Shown here: piece by piece, positions 51,702 to 60,998 of the stretch
Layout of the letters: every line of letters begins with the position of its first letter
Numbering within the stretch: position 1 is the stretch's first letter
Source: Lujinxingia sediminis
GTDB taxonomy: Bacteria > Myxococcota_A > Bradymonadia > Bradymonadales > Bradymonadaceae
Assembly: GCF_004005565.1 (NCBI RefSeq)
Contig: NZ_SADD01000002.1
Span: 124,001-188,000 of the forward strand
DNA length: 64,000 nucleotides
Reading direction: 5' to 3'
Made by a program: the position numbers and the translations under genes
The notes under the pieces: model-generated
Database searches by the model: none
What the model was told of the DNA's origin: nothing
Seen by the model: the letters and a program-made list of their open reading frames with translations, nothing else

Positions 51702-53573
51702 TCAGCTCAGACGCTTAAGCTCCTCTTCCAACATGCCTACAAGCTCGTCCATCCGCTGCGTGACCGCACGCACCGTATCGGCCTGGCTCAAGTCGACACC
51801 GGCCTTCTGCAGTTGATTCATCGGGTGGTCATTTCCACCACTCGACAAAAGCTCCAGATAACGAGCCTGCGTGGCCTGACGCTCGGCTTCATCTTCGCTG
51901 AGCAGCCCGGCCACGATCTTCGCTGACGAAGCGTAACAGGTGGCGTACTGATAGACGTAGTACGGAGAGTTAAAGAAATGTGGAATGCGCGCCCAGGTCA
52001 CCCGGTAGAGCTCGTCGATGGTGAGCGCGTCGCCGTAAAACGCCTTCATCTTCTCCATATAGAGCGCGTCGAGGCGCTCAGCGGTCATCGGCTCTCCGCG
52101 CTCCACCATGCGATGGGCTTCAAGCTCGTAGTCGGCAAAAAGCGCCTGAGAATAGAAGGTTCCGGCGATGCCGTTGATGGCCTGCTGCAGCAAGAACGCC
52201 CGCTTTTCGGGGTCGTCGGTCTGCTTGAGCAGGTAGTCGAGCAGCAGCGCTTCATTGGTCGTTGAGGCGACCTCCGCCACAAAGATCGTGTAGCTCGATG
52301 TTGCAAAGGGCTGCGCCTCACACGAGAGCACCGTGTGCAGGGTATGTCCCAGCTCATGGGTCAGCGTGAAGACGTCATCGAGCGTGTCGGTGTAGTTGAG
52401 CAGCATGTAGGGGTGCACCCCATACACCCCCGCCGAATACGCCCCGCTGCGCTTACCCTCGGTCTCGTACACATCGATCCACCCCCCACCGAGCGCCTCG
52501 CCAAGCAGGGTCTGATAGCGTTCGCCCAGAGGTGCCACCGACTCAATCAACGTGGAGCGCGCGCCCTCGTAGGTGTAGACCTCGTCGTTCTCCAGGAGCG
52601 GGATCGAGCCATCGTAGAGGTGGTACTCTTTGAGCCCCAGCACCTCTTTGCGCAGGCGATGGTAGCGGCGCAGCGGCTCGGAGCCCTCGCGCGCCGTCTC
52701 AATCAACGTCTCCAGCACCGAGACCGGCACGTTATCATCGTCAAGCGCCCCCTCAGCGGTGCTGCTGTAGTTGCGTGACTGGGCCTGGGCCCAGTCACGC
52801 TGGCAGAGGCTGTTGTAGAGCGAGGCAAAGGTGTTTCGTTTTGCCTCAAAGATCCCGTACATCGCCTCAAATGCCTTACGACGGTCGTCCTGATCGCGAC
52901 GCGTATGCAGGAGGTTGGAGTACTCCCCGTAGCTCACCTTGACGTCGCTCCCATCGGAGAGCGTGATGGTGTTAAACACCACATCGGCCGTCGTCAGCGC
53001 GCGGTAAACCTCGGCCGGCGCCGAACGAAAACGACTCCCCAACGCGAGAATGCGCTCGCCACCCTCATCGAGCACATGCTCCTGGGCGCGGTAGAGCTCC
53101 ATAATCGGGAAGCGATAGGGCGTAAGCGCCTCCTCATCGTCCAGCCACGTCTCCATCGTGCTCTGCTCGATCGTGAGCAGCTCCGGGGTAAACCAGGCCG
53201 AGCGCGAACCATACTCCGCGAAGAGCTGCTGCACCTGCTGCAAGCGTGCCTGCACATCATTATCGCGCTGGTCCAGGTCAAAGCTCAGCTGAGGGTAGCG
53301 GTAGAGCCTGTAGGACATCATCCCGATCGTGTCCTGGAGGCGGTAGGCCTCCAGAACGTGCTCGGCGCCCTGCGCAAGTTTGCCACGCAGCTCGACGAAG
53401 CGATCCATATGGGTGCGGATCTCCTTCATATCCGCCTCCCAGGCCTGCCAGCCGGCGTAGATGTCGTTGAGATTCCACTTAAAGCGCGCGTCGATCTGCT
53501 CACGATCGCGGGTCTTGGGGCGAGAGCCCTCAATGTCATCGTCGAAAAAGGTCGGGATCTTCAGCTCGCTCAT
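51702..53573 (-). CDS. pepF: Oligoendopeptidase F (M3B)
   Basis: A 623-residue zinc peptidase. ATG 53573 is chosen, with GGAG five bases upstream; ATG 53594 lacks a site. The catalytic motif is THELGHTLH (HELGH at 406-410) with the downstream Glu in VAEVASTTNEALLLDYLL. The N-terminal helical part (KWNLNDIYAGWQAWEADMKE) is typical of M3B enzymes that cut short peptides in the cytoplasm. No signal peptide. It probably recycles peptides and precedes the small lipoprotein gene in the same operon. Confidence 0.93.
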   Translation of the reverse strand: MSELKIPTFFDDDIEGSRPKTRDREQIDARFKWNLNDIYAGWQAWEADMKEIRTHMDRFVELRGKLAQGAEHVLEAYRLQDTIGMMSYRLYRYPQLSFDLDQRDNDVQARLQQVQQLFAEYGSRSAWFTPELLTIEQSTMETWLDDEEALTPYRFPIMELYRAQEHVLDEGGERILALGSRFRSAPAEVYRALTTADVVFNTITLSDGSDVKVSYGEYSNLLHTRRDQDDRRKAFEAMYGIFEAKRNTFASLYNSLCQRDWAQAQSRNYSSTAEGALDDDNVPVSVLETLIETAREGSEPLRRYHRLRKEVLGLKEYHLYDGSIPLLENDEVYTYEGARSTLIESVAPLGERYQTLLGEALGGGWIDVYETEGKRSGAYSAGVYGVHPYMLLNYTDTLDDVFTLTHELGHTLHTVLSCEAQPFATSSYTIFVAEVASTTNEALLLDYLLKQTDDPEKRAFLLQQAINGIAGTFYSQALFADYELEAHRMVERGEPMTAERLDALYMEKMKAFYGDALTIDELYRVTWARIPHFFNSPYYVYQYATCYASSAKIVAGLLSEDEAERQATQARYLELLSSGGNDHPMNQLQKAGVDLSQADTVRAVTQRMDELVGMLEEELKRLS

Positions 53574-53645
53574 CATCGCTCCACATGCGCTCATTCAAAG
53601 TTAAGTTAGACCGCCGCCATCGCGCCGGAACATCTCTCAGGGATA

Positions 53646-56600
53646 TCAAAGGTCACCACTGATGTTGATGCCTACGTAATGGGTATGGCGTCCACCGTCG
53701 GTCAGCCATCTGGCGTACTGGTAACGCAGGGTCATCGGCAAGATCCACAGATAAAACTGCGCGTCGACGCTACCTCCGGCCGCTGAGTGAAGGTTACCAT
53801 CATCGAGAATCGCCCCGCTGGCGAAAGCCTCCAGGTTGAGCTGCGAAAAGAAGGCCGAGGGCAACACCAGCGGACCGGAGATCACGCCCTGATCCACAAT
53901 GAGCGGGTAGCGGTAGTTCATATCGCCGAGCACCGCGCGTGCTCCCGTCAAAGTCACCCCTTCAAATCCTCGCAGGGACTCCACAAATGCTACCTGAGGG
54001 GGCAGTCGATCGTCAGCAGGCAACGCGTCTTCGACCGAGGGCGAAGCAAAGAAAGGAAGCACACTCCCAAAACCACCCACGCGCAGCACGCCCTCCGAGG
54101 GGTCCACCCCCAGAAGCTGGCGGTAGCGCGCCGAGAAGCGCAGCCGATGTCGCTTCGAGAGCGGCAAAGGCGTGTGCAGCTCAAGTTGCGCACGCACATC
54201 GCCCAGGTCGAGATCGGAGCCCAGCGCCTCGCCATAATATGCCCCGGCACCGCTCAATCCGAAGAGCCACTGCGTACCGCCATAGGACGTGCCGCGCCCG
54301 GCCGCGTAGCCGGTCGCGAGGCGAGGACCAACAAGTTGACGCTCATCGCGGGGCGAGCCTTCACGATCGCTATGGTAACGAAGTCCGCTGAAACTGAGCG
54401 CAACCGGGATGTCATAAAAGCGTCGCTGCAACTGCAGGGAGACTTGCTCATTGAGCTGCTCCACACGCCGGAGATCGGTGCTACCGGGCTCAATCTGTTC
54501 GCCATAGACCTGACGATCGGAGCCCACAAAGATCGACCAGGTCAGCGGCGCGAGCTGAGTGTTCACATACGATGCGCTGCCAGCGAACCAGTCGTTCACC
54601 ACATCGTAGGCCCCGCTCAGTGCCCAGTTATGAAAGCCGAGCGCATCGCGACCGCTCAACGCAAGCCCCAGCCGACCGTTGACCGGCGGCACATTCTGAC
54701 GCTCCGCCTCGGGCAAGAGCGCGTTCACCGCGCCCAGCTGAACGATAGGAAGGCGAAGACGCGGCACAAAGAGCCCGTCAAACGCGCTGTAGGGTGCATC
54801 TCTGCGAATCGGTGCGGGCTCAAGCTCGCGATAACCGCGAACCTCCTCCGCTCCGGCTGCATCTTCCCAGGCCAGCGCACCACCGAGCCCTGTTGTCCTC
54901 GTACTTCGCGCGCGCTCAAGCGTCGGCGCCTCAATCCGATCCAATGACCAGCCCCAACCTTCCCGGTTCAAAAACCGAAGTCCTCCGGAAGCCCCCGGCC
55001 GCGCGCTCTGCGCGATGTAGGGAGCCTGGGTCAGCCGCACCGCCTCGCCATCAAGGGGCACCTCAAAGATATCCACTCGGTCGCCGTAGGCGGCCGACAC
55101 CCACAACGTTGTCGCATCCACCCAGTACGCATCGTACACCGGGCTATGCGCCTCGCCCGTGCCCAGCGCCTGGAGCAACTCGCCGCTCTCAACGTCAAGA
55201 ACACCCACCCGCCAGCGCTCATCTTCCATCAACGTCAGCGCGACCTTCTGCCCATCCGGCGAGACTCGCACATGCGCGACAAACGCCCCGGGCTCCAGTC
55301 GGAAAAGTTCGCGATCGTTCTCACCCACCAGATCGATGCGCTCAAACACCACCTGATCGCCCTCGGCGCGCGCCAGCAGGTAGGCGTCCTCACCAAGCAG
55401 ATCGCCGCTGATGCCCATCACCTCATCGCGCACCACCTCAAGGCGACCGCTCTCCACATCCAGGCGCATCAACGAGCTTCGCGGGGCGTTTAGCCCCTGA
55501 TGACGCACCAGCACGTAGAGCTTGCGACCATCATCGCTCAAGCGCAGCGCATCAACGCCGCTGCCGGCCACAATCGCGCGGCCAGGCAACACATCCGGAA
55601 GCTCGCGACGCAGCACACGCTCGCCAGAGGCCTCGTACACCTCAATGGCGGCACGCTCATCAAGCCCGCTGATGTAAGTCGCCCACCGCCCCGAAGAACT
55701 CACCTCCAGCTGAGCATTGCGCCCCAGCCAGCGCTCCCGCTGCTGCACCAGCGAGCGTTCGCGCGGCGGATGCTCCCTCCGCACCGCGTTGGCGAACTCC
55801 TCAAACAGACCGGGAAGCCCCGCGCCGTACACCCACCAGAATCGCGTCGTCACACCGGCCGGAAAGAGCCAGGAGCGCCCCTGAAGATCGAGGAGCTCCC
55901 AGAGCTTCTCCTCCCCGTAGCGCTCCACCAGAAAGGCCACAAAATGCGACCCCACCAGATAATGCCCGCCGTTGGCGACCTCCCGATCGAACACGCTGAG
56001 CCGCCCCCCATCAAGTCGGCCCTCATACATCCCCGCCAGAAAGACGTTTTCCCACAGGGGCGATCCATGGCGGCCCACATCATCGACGAGCTTGCTCTCG
56101 TAGTACGTCGCGATCCCCTCAAACACCCAGGAGTCCAGCCCACTATGCGGTGTCAGCCAGGTGCCGAACACACGGTTAAGCCCGCCGTAGAGCCCGTGCA
56201 CCCGGGTCATATGCACCCAATGCACCATCTCATGGCACCCCACCGCGAGCATGCTCGGCGTAAATCCAAAGCCCGCAAACGCTCCGCTGGTCAGCGAGGT
56301 GGGCAAGAGCACGTGCGGATCGTTACCTGGCGAGAAGCTCACATAAGCATTGTTAAACTCCACTTCCGGCAAAAAGATCGGCACCCGCTCCCAGGGCCCC
56401 TCGCGTACCACCTTCGCGTTGAGCTCCTCCAGACACAGCTCAAGCTGCGCCGCAATGCGCTCGGTCTGCGCCTTGCGATGGGCCGGGTAATACAGGCTCA
56501 GGTTCTCGGTATCCATTCGCCGCATATCTTCGCGCGCAAACGACTGCTGCAGCTCCGGGCTAAAACGTGGCCCATTGCTCACCGCGCAGCCCCCCAGCAC

Positions 56601-56675
56601 CAGCATCAGCACCATCACCCACGCTCGCAACACCCCTGGTCGCCAGCCCTTCTTCATCCACACACCATCCAACAT
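53646..56675 (-). CDS. Lipoprotein with gluzincin, beta-propeller and barrel-like C-terminus
   Basis: A 1009-residue exported protein. The signal ends in LVLGGC (Cys 30). A metalloprotease-like domain has HEMVHWVH (His 148, 152) and a third ligand Glu 186 in DSWVFEGIATYYE, the HExxH...E arrangement of gluzincins (peptidase MA-like). Residues about 310-600 contain TolB/PD40-like blades (HVRVSPDGQKVALTLMEDER, VSSSGRWATYISGLDE). The last 350 residues are alternating beta strands ending TLRYQYARWLTDGGRHTHYV, like a surface-antigen (BamA/Omp85-type) barrel. A lipidated barrel protein would be unusual. ATG 56675 is reported; ATG 56657 is possible. Confidence 0.75.
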   Translation of the reverse strand: MLDGVWMKKGWRPGVLRAWVMVLMLVLGGCAVSNGPRFSPELQQSFAREDMRRMDTENLSLYYPAHRKAQTERIAAQLELCLEELNAKVVREGPWERVPIFLPEVEFNNAYVSFSPGNDPHVLLPTSLTSGAFAGFGFTPSMLAVGCHEMVHWVHMTRVHGLYGGLNRVFGTWLTPHSGLDSWVFEGIATYYESKLVDDVGRHGSPLWENVFLAGMYEGRLDGGRLSVFDREVANGGHYLVGSHFVAFLVERYGEEKLWELLDLQGRSWLFPAGVTTRFWWVYGAGLPGLFEEFANAVRREHPPRERSLVQQRERWLGRNAQLEVSSSGRWATYISGLDERAAIEVYEASGERVLRRELPDVLPGRAIVAGSGVDALRLSDDGRKLYVLVRHQGLNAPRSSLMRLDVESGRLEVVRDEVMGISGDLLGEDAYLLARAEGDQVVFERIDLVGENDRELFRLEPGAFVAHVRVSPDGQKVALTLMEDERWRVGVLDVESGELLQALGTGEAHSPVYDAYWVDATTLWVSAAYGDRVDIFEVPLDGEAVRLTQAPYIAQSARPGASGGLRFLNREGWGWSLDRIEAPTLERARSTRTTGLGGALAWEDAAGAEEVRGYRELEPAPIRRDAPYSAFDGLFVPRLRLPIVQLGAVNALLPEAERQNVPPVNGRLGLALSGRDALGFHNWALSGAYDVVNDWFAGSASYVNTQLAPLTWSIFVGSDRQVYGEQIEPGSTDLRRVEQLNEQVSLQLQRRFYDIPVALSFSGLRYHSDREGSPRDERQLVGPRLATGYAAGRGTSYGGTQWLFGLSGAGAYYGEALGSDLDLGDVRAQLELHTPLPLSKRHRLRFSARYRQLLGVDPSEGVLRVGGFGSVLPFFASPSVEDALPADDRLPPQVAFVESLRGFEGVTLTGARAVLGDMNYRYPLIVDQGVISGPLVLPSAFFSQLNLEAFASGAILDDGNLHSAAGGSVDAQFYLWILPMTLRYQYARWLTDGGRHTHYVGINISGDL

Positions 56676-56709
56676 CGCCTCTCACTCCCGCCCATCACCG
56701 TGCCGCCGC

Positions 56710-56970
56710 TTATCGCACGGTCAAATACCCTCGAATCAACGTTCGCTCCTCATCACTCAAGGGCGAGAGCGCCTCATGGGCCACCGCCTCATCAAGTGCT
56801 GCATCAAACACGGCCTCGCCCTCCAGCTCACGCGCTCCCGGCAGGCGGGCGATCGCTCGGAGCAGACGCTCGCGTCGCTCCGCCTCGATCTGGCGAAAGC
56901 TACGGTCGCGCATCAACAGCTCCATCTTTTGCGGGCTGGCCAGATATCGCTTGTTCTGTTCTTCGCGCAT
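56710..56970 (-). CDS. Small helical protein of unknown function
   Basis: An 86-residue protein. ATG 56970 has AAGGAG five bases upstream; the frame runs on to 57003 without such support. The sequence is predicted mostly helical and highly charged (RQIEAERRERLLRAIARLPG, DEERTLIRGYLTVR), with no signal peptide, cysteine or known motif. It ends 34 bases before the large lipoprotein gene and is probably its operon partner. Role unknown. Confidence 0.6.
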   Translation of the reverse strand: MREEQNKRYLASPQKMELLMRDRSFRQIEAERRERLLRAIARLPGARELEGEAVFDAALDEAVAHEALSPLSDEERTLIRGYLTVR

Positions 56971-57109
56971 CTTTCTCCTTGTGCACGGCAATGGGTAGCG
57001 CAAATTTCGAGGTCGCCGACATGAAGCTGACGGCGGCGTAAAACCCTGTTAGCCTACCGTCGCCTCGCTCCGCTTAACTCACTTGAGGGATGTCAACGGA
57101 GTCGTCCCC

Positions 57110-59014
57110 ATGAGCCGTCCTCTTAACTTGCTGGTCTACGGTCCCTGCCCCGAGCTCGATGGTCAACGCCTGAGCGTTGAGTTGATGCGTGCCGACCACG
57201 CAGACACGCGCAGTTCTCTGGAACTCAACCTCAAGCAGCAGCGCGTCGCATTGGTTGACGGCAGCCTCCCCGATGCGCTGGACCATATCAAGCTCCTTCG
57301 CACCCTTGCCCCGGGCTGCACGACGGTCTTGCTGGCCAATGCCGGCGCTCACCACCTGGTGCTCGAAGCGCTTCAGCTGGGACTGAGTGACTACCTGGTG
57401 CGCAGCGGCAACGCCGAGACAGACCGCGTCCTGCTAGAACATCTGCTCAAACGCACGTTTAACACCTGCCACATTCGCCGCCGTCTTCACGATGGCGAAC
57501 GACGCTTCTGGACCCTCTTTGACTCCGCCCCGATCGGTATGCAGATCCTCGGGCTTCAGGGCCAATGCGAACACGCCAACACCGCACTTCAAGAGCTTCT
57601 GGGCTATAGCCTCGATGAACTTCGACGCATGCCTCTGGCCGAGCTCATGACCGACGATGAGGCCGACCTCTGGGGGGCACTGCTGGAGGAGCTTCGTCAG
57701 AGCCCCCGTGACCTCTACACCATCGAGCTCCGCCTGAAACACCGCGATGACGAGCCGCGCTACACCCGATTTACCCTGGCTCTGATGCGCGAGGAGAGCG
57801 GCGAACCCGCGCATATTCTGGCGATGATTGCCGACCTCACCGACAAAAAACGCATCCAGCAAAACCTCCAACACGCCGACAAGATGCAGGCCATGGGTCG
57901 ACTCGCCGGCGGAGTAGCCCACGACTTCAACAACCTGCTCACCATCATCGGCAGCCACTGCTACATCATGCGTGACGCCCTGAGTGATACTGCGCGCGTT
58001 GAGTCAAGCATCGAAGCCATCCTGAGCGCCAGCGAGCGCGGCGGCGCACTCACCCGCCAGCTCCTGACCTTCGGTCGGCGCCATGTGCGCGAATCGAGCG
58101 TGCTTGACCTCAATGAGCTCCTTGATGAGATGCGCATGGTCCTGGAGAGCCTCTTCGGCTCCAGCATTCGCCTGACTCAGGAACTCTCCACCGATCTTCA
58201 TGACATCGTGGCCGATCGCAGCCAGATCGAGCAGGTCATTATGAACCTGGCCATCAACGCTCGCGATGCCATGCCCCGCGGAGGCCGTTTCAGCATGCGA
58301 ACGGCCAACCTGGAGATCTCCAAAGACGGCCGGGACAGCAGCATTCCTCGCGAACTTCGCCCCGGTCATTACGCTACTATTACCATCCGTGACTCCGGCC
58401 AGGGGATGCCGCCCGAGATCAAACATCAGATCTTTGAGCCTTTCTTTACCACCAAAGCGCTCGGACAGGGCACCGGCCTGGGACTCTCCACCGTCTACGG
58501 CGTGATCACCCAGGATGGTGGTCACATCAGCGTGGAGAGCGCTCCCGACCAGGGCACCACCTTCACCCTCTACCTGCCCGCCGCGCGTCAGGAGTCCACC
58601 ACCCCGGCCCGCCTGCGACGCGCACGCCGCGCCACCCCCATCCCCGGCGATGAGACGATCCTTCTGGTCGAGGACGACGACGCGCTTCGCCAGCCCATCC
58701 GCATGTTGCTTGAGCGCAAGGGCTACCATGTGCTTGAAGCGGCCAACGCCGAAGAAGCTCTGGAGCTTAGCCGCACCTACGACGGCCCCGTCGATCTTCT
58801 CTTAAGCGACGTGATCATGCCCGGCCTCGACGGACTGGCCCTCTCCAAACGCATCACCTCCACCCGACCCGAGACCGCTGTCCTCCTCATGAGCGGATAC
58901 ACCGCCGACGCCCTGCTCGCCGCTGAGACCGGCGAGCTCCCGCGCCTGCTCCAGAAACCCTTCGGCATGGACACCCTCACCCACGCCATTCGCGCGCTCT
59001 TAAATGCCCCCTGA
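57110..59014 (+). CDS. Hybrid sensor histidine kinase/response regulator
   Basis: A 634-residue cytoplasmic protein. Order of domains: a receiver-like N-terminal region (about 1-120) that lacks the usual acidic pocket, a PAS domain (RFWTLFDSAPIGMQILG), HisKA with AGGVAHDFNNLLTIIG (His 271), HATPase_c with NLAINARDAMP, DSGQGMPPEIKHQIFEPFFT and GQGTGLGLSTVYG, and a C-terminal receiver (ETILLVEDDDALRQPIRMLL, acceptor Asp 567 in LLLSDVIMPGLDGL). All kinase boxes are intact. The ligand is unknown. ATG 57110 has GGAG nine bases upstream; TTG 57083 is unlikely. Confidence 0.92.
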   Translation: MSRPLNLLVYGPCPELDGQRLSVELMRADHADTRSSLELNLKQQRVALVDGSLPDALDHIKLLRTLAPGCTTVLLANAGAHHLVLEALQLGLSDYLVRSGNAETDRVLLEHLLKRTFNTCHIRRRLHDGERRFWTLFDSAPIGMQILGLQGQCEHANTALQELLGYSLDELRRMPLAELMTDDEADLWGALLEELRQSPRDLYTIELRLKHRDDEPRYTRFTLALMREESGEPAHILAMIADLTDKKRIQQNLQHADKMQAMGRLAGGVAHDFNNLLTIIGSHCYIMRDALSDTARVESSIEAILSASERGGALTRQLLTFGRRHVRESSVLDLNELLDEMRMVLESLFGSSIRLTQELSTDLHDIVADRSQIEQVIMNLAINARDAMPRGGRFSMRTANLEISKDGRDSSIPRELRPGHYATITIRDSGQGMPPEIKHQIFEPFFTTKALGQGTGLGLSTVYGVITQDGGHISVESAPDQGTTFTLYLPAARQESTTPARLRRARRATPIPGDETILLVEDDDALRQPIRMLLERKGYHVLEAANAEEALELSRTYDGPVDLLLSDVIMPGLDGLALSKRITSTRPETAVLLMSGYTADALLAAETGELPRLLQKPFGMDTLTHAIRALLNAP

Positions 59015-59220
59015 CGCTCCGCAACGCCCTCAAATATAGCCCGCATAGCCCCTCCTTTGCGGCGACCACTCCACCGATGTTCAGACTGAACACAAGCGTA
59101 GGCGCGCACCAGAAGACGGCGAGTTATCCGGAGCATTTTTTTCAAAACACATGCTCTTCGAGAGGGCGAGCCAGGGCCCCCGCATGCCCCCCAACCCGAC
59201 CGCATCCAGGGCAAAGTCCA

Positions 59221-59330
59221 GCAAGGAGGCAGGGATGAAGCTGTAGCAGCGCTACCGCGAATCCCTGACGACGCCGCTGGCTTTGGTCTGGGGCGGTCGG
59301 CTCGCGCGCGGGTGACTCTTAGCGCCCAGT
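59221..59330. repeat. Single copy of the ~108-bp structured repeat
   Basis: Matches the units of the array at 60674-60998: AAGGAGGCAGGGATG then AAGCTGTAG at 59223-59246, the GTAGC/GCTAC hairpin and GAATCCCTGACGACGCCGC. It overlaps the 3' end of the Dus gene and supplies its stop codon (59252-59254). Some bases differ from the tandem copies while the inner stem is kept. Confidence 0.7.
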
Positions 59331-60376
59331 TCCGTCTGCCCGACGTTGGCAGCCAACGCCGCATCAATCGCCTGGCGAATATCCTCGGCGCTCGTGAGGT
59401 CACTGAGTCGCTTACGCAACACCAGCTCTCCGGGCGTGCCGCGGTAGTACCAGAGCAGGTGCTTGCGGATTTCTTTGCAGGTGCGTCCCTCGCCGAAGCG
59501 CTCCAGATAAAGATCCACGTGACGCAAAAGCGTCGCGCGCTTGAGCTCGGGTGAGGGGGGCTCGGGAATGGGCTCCCCGCGCAAATCGGCGGCGATCTCC
59601 CGAAAGACCCAGGGGTTGCCCAACGCCCCGCGGGCCACCATCACCGCATCACAGCCGGTGGCCGAAAACATGCGCCGCGCGCTCACCCAGTCGCAGACAT
59701 CGCCATTGCCGATCACCGGAATCCCCACCGCCTCTTTCACCGCGGCGATCACACTTAAGTCGGCATGCCCGTCGTACATCGCGCTGCGGGTACGCCCGTG
59801 AATCGTCAGAGCCGCCGCCCCACCGGCCTCCATCGCCCGGGCCACCTCCACTGCGCTGGTGTCCTCCCAGCCGGCGCGCATCTTACCGGTCACCGGCACA
59901 TCCACCGCTTCGCTCATCGCGCTAAAGATCTCCTGCACTCGCCCCACATCCCGCAAGAGCGCCGCCCCGTGCCCGCTGGAGACCACCTTCTTCATCGGGC
60001 AGCCCATGTTCAGATCGACCACGTCCGCCCCCAGCTCCACCGCGATCTGCGCCGCCCGCGCCAGCTCCTCGGGACGTTTCCCGTAGATCTGCACACACAC
60101 CGGCGACTCCCCCTCCACCAGATCCACCATCGACACCGCCATCGGCGCCCGGTGAATCAACCCCACCGCGCTCACCATCTCGGTGGCCACCATCCCCGCC
60201 CCCATATCCCGACACACCCGGCGAAATGGCGAGCTGGTCACCGCCGCCATCGGCGAGAGCACCACCGGCGGATCGAGCACCACCCCATGCCCCAGATCCA
60301 GCGGAGGGCGCTCCACCGGCCCCGGCACCTCACCGCCCCACCGCTTCGGCGTCAGTTTTTCAAAGGGAATTCCCAT
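59252..60376 (-). CDS. tRNA-dihydrouridine synthase
   Basis: A 374-residue flavoenzyme reducing uridines in tRNA. Signatures are VVLSPMAAVTSSPFRRVCRD (FMN-binding start), VVDLNMGCPMKKVVSSGHGA with the catalytic Cys, GKMRAGWEDTS, LTIHGRTRSAMYDGHADLSV and VIGNGDVCDW. The layout is DusB-like, but subgroup cannot be fixed by eye. The C-terminal tail (RPPQTKASGVVRDSR) is not part of the Dus fold; it is encoded by a dispersed repeat that also forms the tail of the regulator at 60945-62156. Confidence 0.9.
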   Translation of the reverse strand: MGIPFEKLTPKRWGGEVPGPVERPPLDLGHGVVLDPPVVLSPMAAVTSSPFRRVCRDMGAGMVATEMVSAVGLIHRAPMAVSMVDLVEGESPVCVQIYGKRPEELARAAQIAVELGADVVDLNMGCPMKKVVSSGHGAALLRDVGRVQEIFSAMSEAVDVPVTGKMRAGWEDTSAVEVARAMEAGGAAALTIHGRTRSAMYDGHADLSVIAAVKEAVGIPVIGNGDVCDWVSARRMFSATGCDAVMVARGALGNPWVFREIAADLRGEPIPEPPSPELKRATLLRHVDLYLERFGEGRTCKEIRKHLLWYYRGTPGELVLRKRLSDLTSAEDIRQAIDAALAANVGQTELGAKSHPRASRPPQTKASGVVRDSR

Positions 60377-60944
60377 CGCTCACCTCGTCTTGGTTGCGTC
60401 ACCCGGACTCGTCGCGCCTTATAGCGGCCCGCGCCCGCGAGGAAAAGCATACGCCACCCTCACCCGCACCCCACCCCAAACCCTCACGAACTCAAGAAAC
60501 ACCCCCGACCGCCGTACTTCACCCTTTCTTACCCAGGAATCGCACCTGTACCGCCGTACAACACCCTTTCTTACCCAGGAATCGCACCTGTACCGCCGTA
60601 CAACACCCTTTCTTACCCAGGAATCGCACCTGTACCGCCGTCCGCAGCCTTTCCCCCCGCATTACCCCAGCTCCGAGTGTCCCAGGGCGGCGCCTGGCAA
60701 GGAGGCAGGGATGAAGCTGTAGCAACGCTACTGCGAATCCCTGACGACGCAGCCAGCGTCGTTCTGGGGCGCTCGGCACCCGAGTGTATTCAGGGCGGCG
60801 ACTTAGCAAGGAGCCAGGATGAAGCTGTAGCAACGCTACTGCGAATCCCTGACGACGCAGCCAGCGTCGTTCTGGGGCGCTCGGCACCCGAGTGTATTCA
60901 GGGCGGCGACTTAGCAAGGAGGCAGGGATGAAGCTGTAGCAACG
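60377..60944. other. 568-base repeat-rich spacer
   Basis: No gene supported. It contains the 42-bp tandem array at 60509-60634 and most of the ~108-bp array at 60674-60998. Frames on both strands are open only because the repeats lack stops, and their translations are simple iterations. Confidence 0.6.
60509..60634. repeat. Three tandem copies of a 42-bp unit
   Basis: Units start at 60509, 60551 and 60593, with a partial fourth at 60635. The unit begins CCGCCGTACAACACCC and ends CAGGAATCGCACCTGTA; copy one differs at two bases. At the junction TGTAC-CGC-C-GTACA forms a short inverted repeat. The unit is a multiple of three, so it encodes a 14-residue repeat in some frames, but no start or family supports translation. 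Confidence 0.8.
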
Positions 60945-60998
60945 CTACTGCGAATCCGCAGCGACGCCGCCAGCGTCGTCCTGGGGGCGCTCGGCACT
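60674..60998. repeat. Three tandem copies of a ~108-bp structured element
   Basis: Copies have equivalent ATGs at 60711, 60819 and 60928 (period 108-109). Each carries AAGGAG(G) then ATG-AAG-CTG-TAG, an outer CAGGGAT/ATCCCTG pairing (intact in copy one), an inner GTAGC-AAC-GCTAC hairpin and an ACGACGC-AGCCA-GCGTCGT hairpin. Copy three contains the stop codon and tail of the leftward regulator gene. A fourth copy is at 59221-59330. It may be a 3'-end/terminator-like element for the leftward genes or a mobile repeat. Confidence 0.8.

Noticed and set aside
60519-60917. Minus-strand repetitive peptide frame across the 42-bp and 108-bp arrays
   Set aside because: Translation is a simple iteration of the repeats with no start signal; the stops are absent only because each repeat lacks them in that frame.
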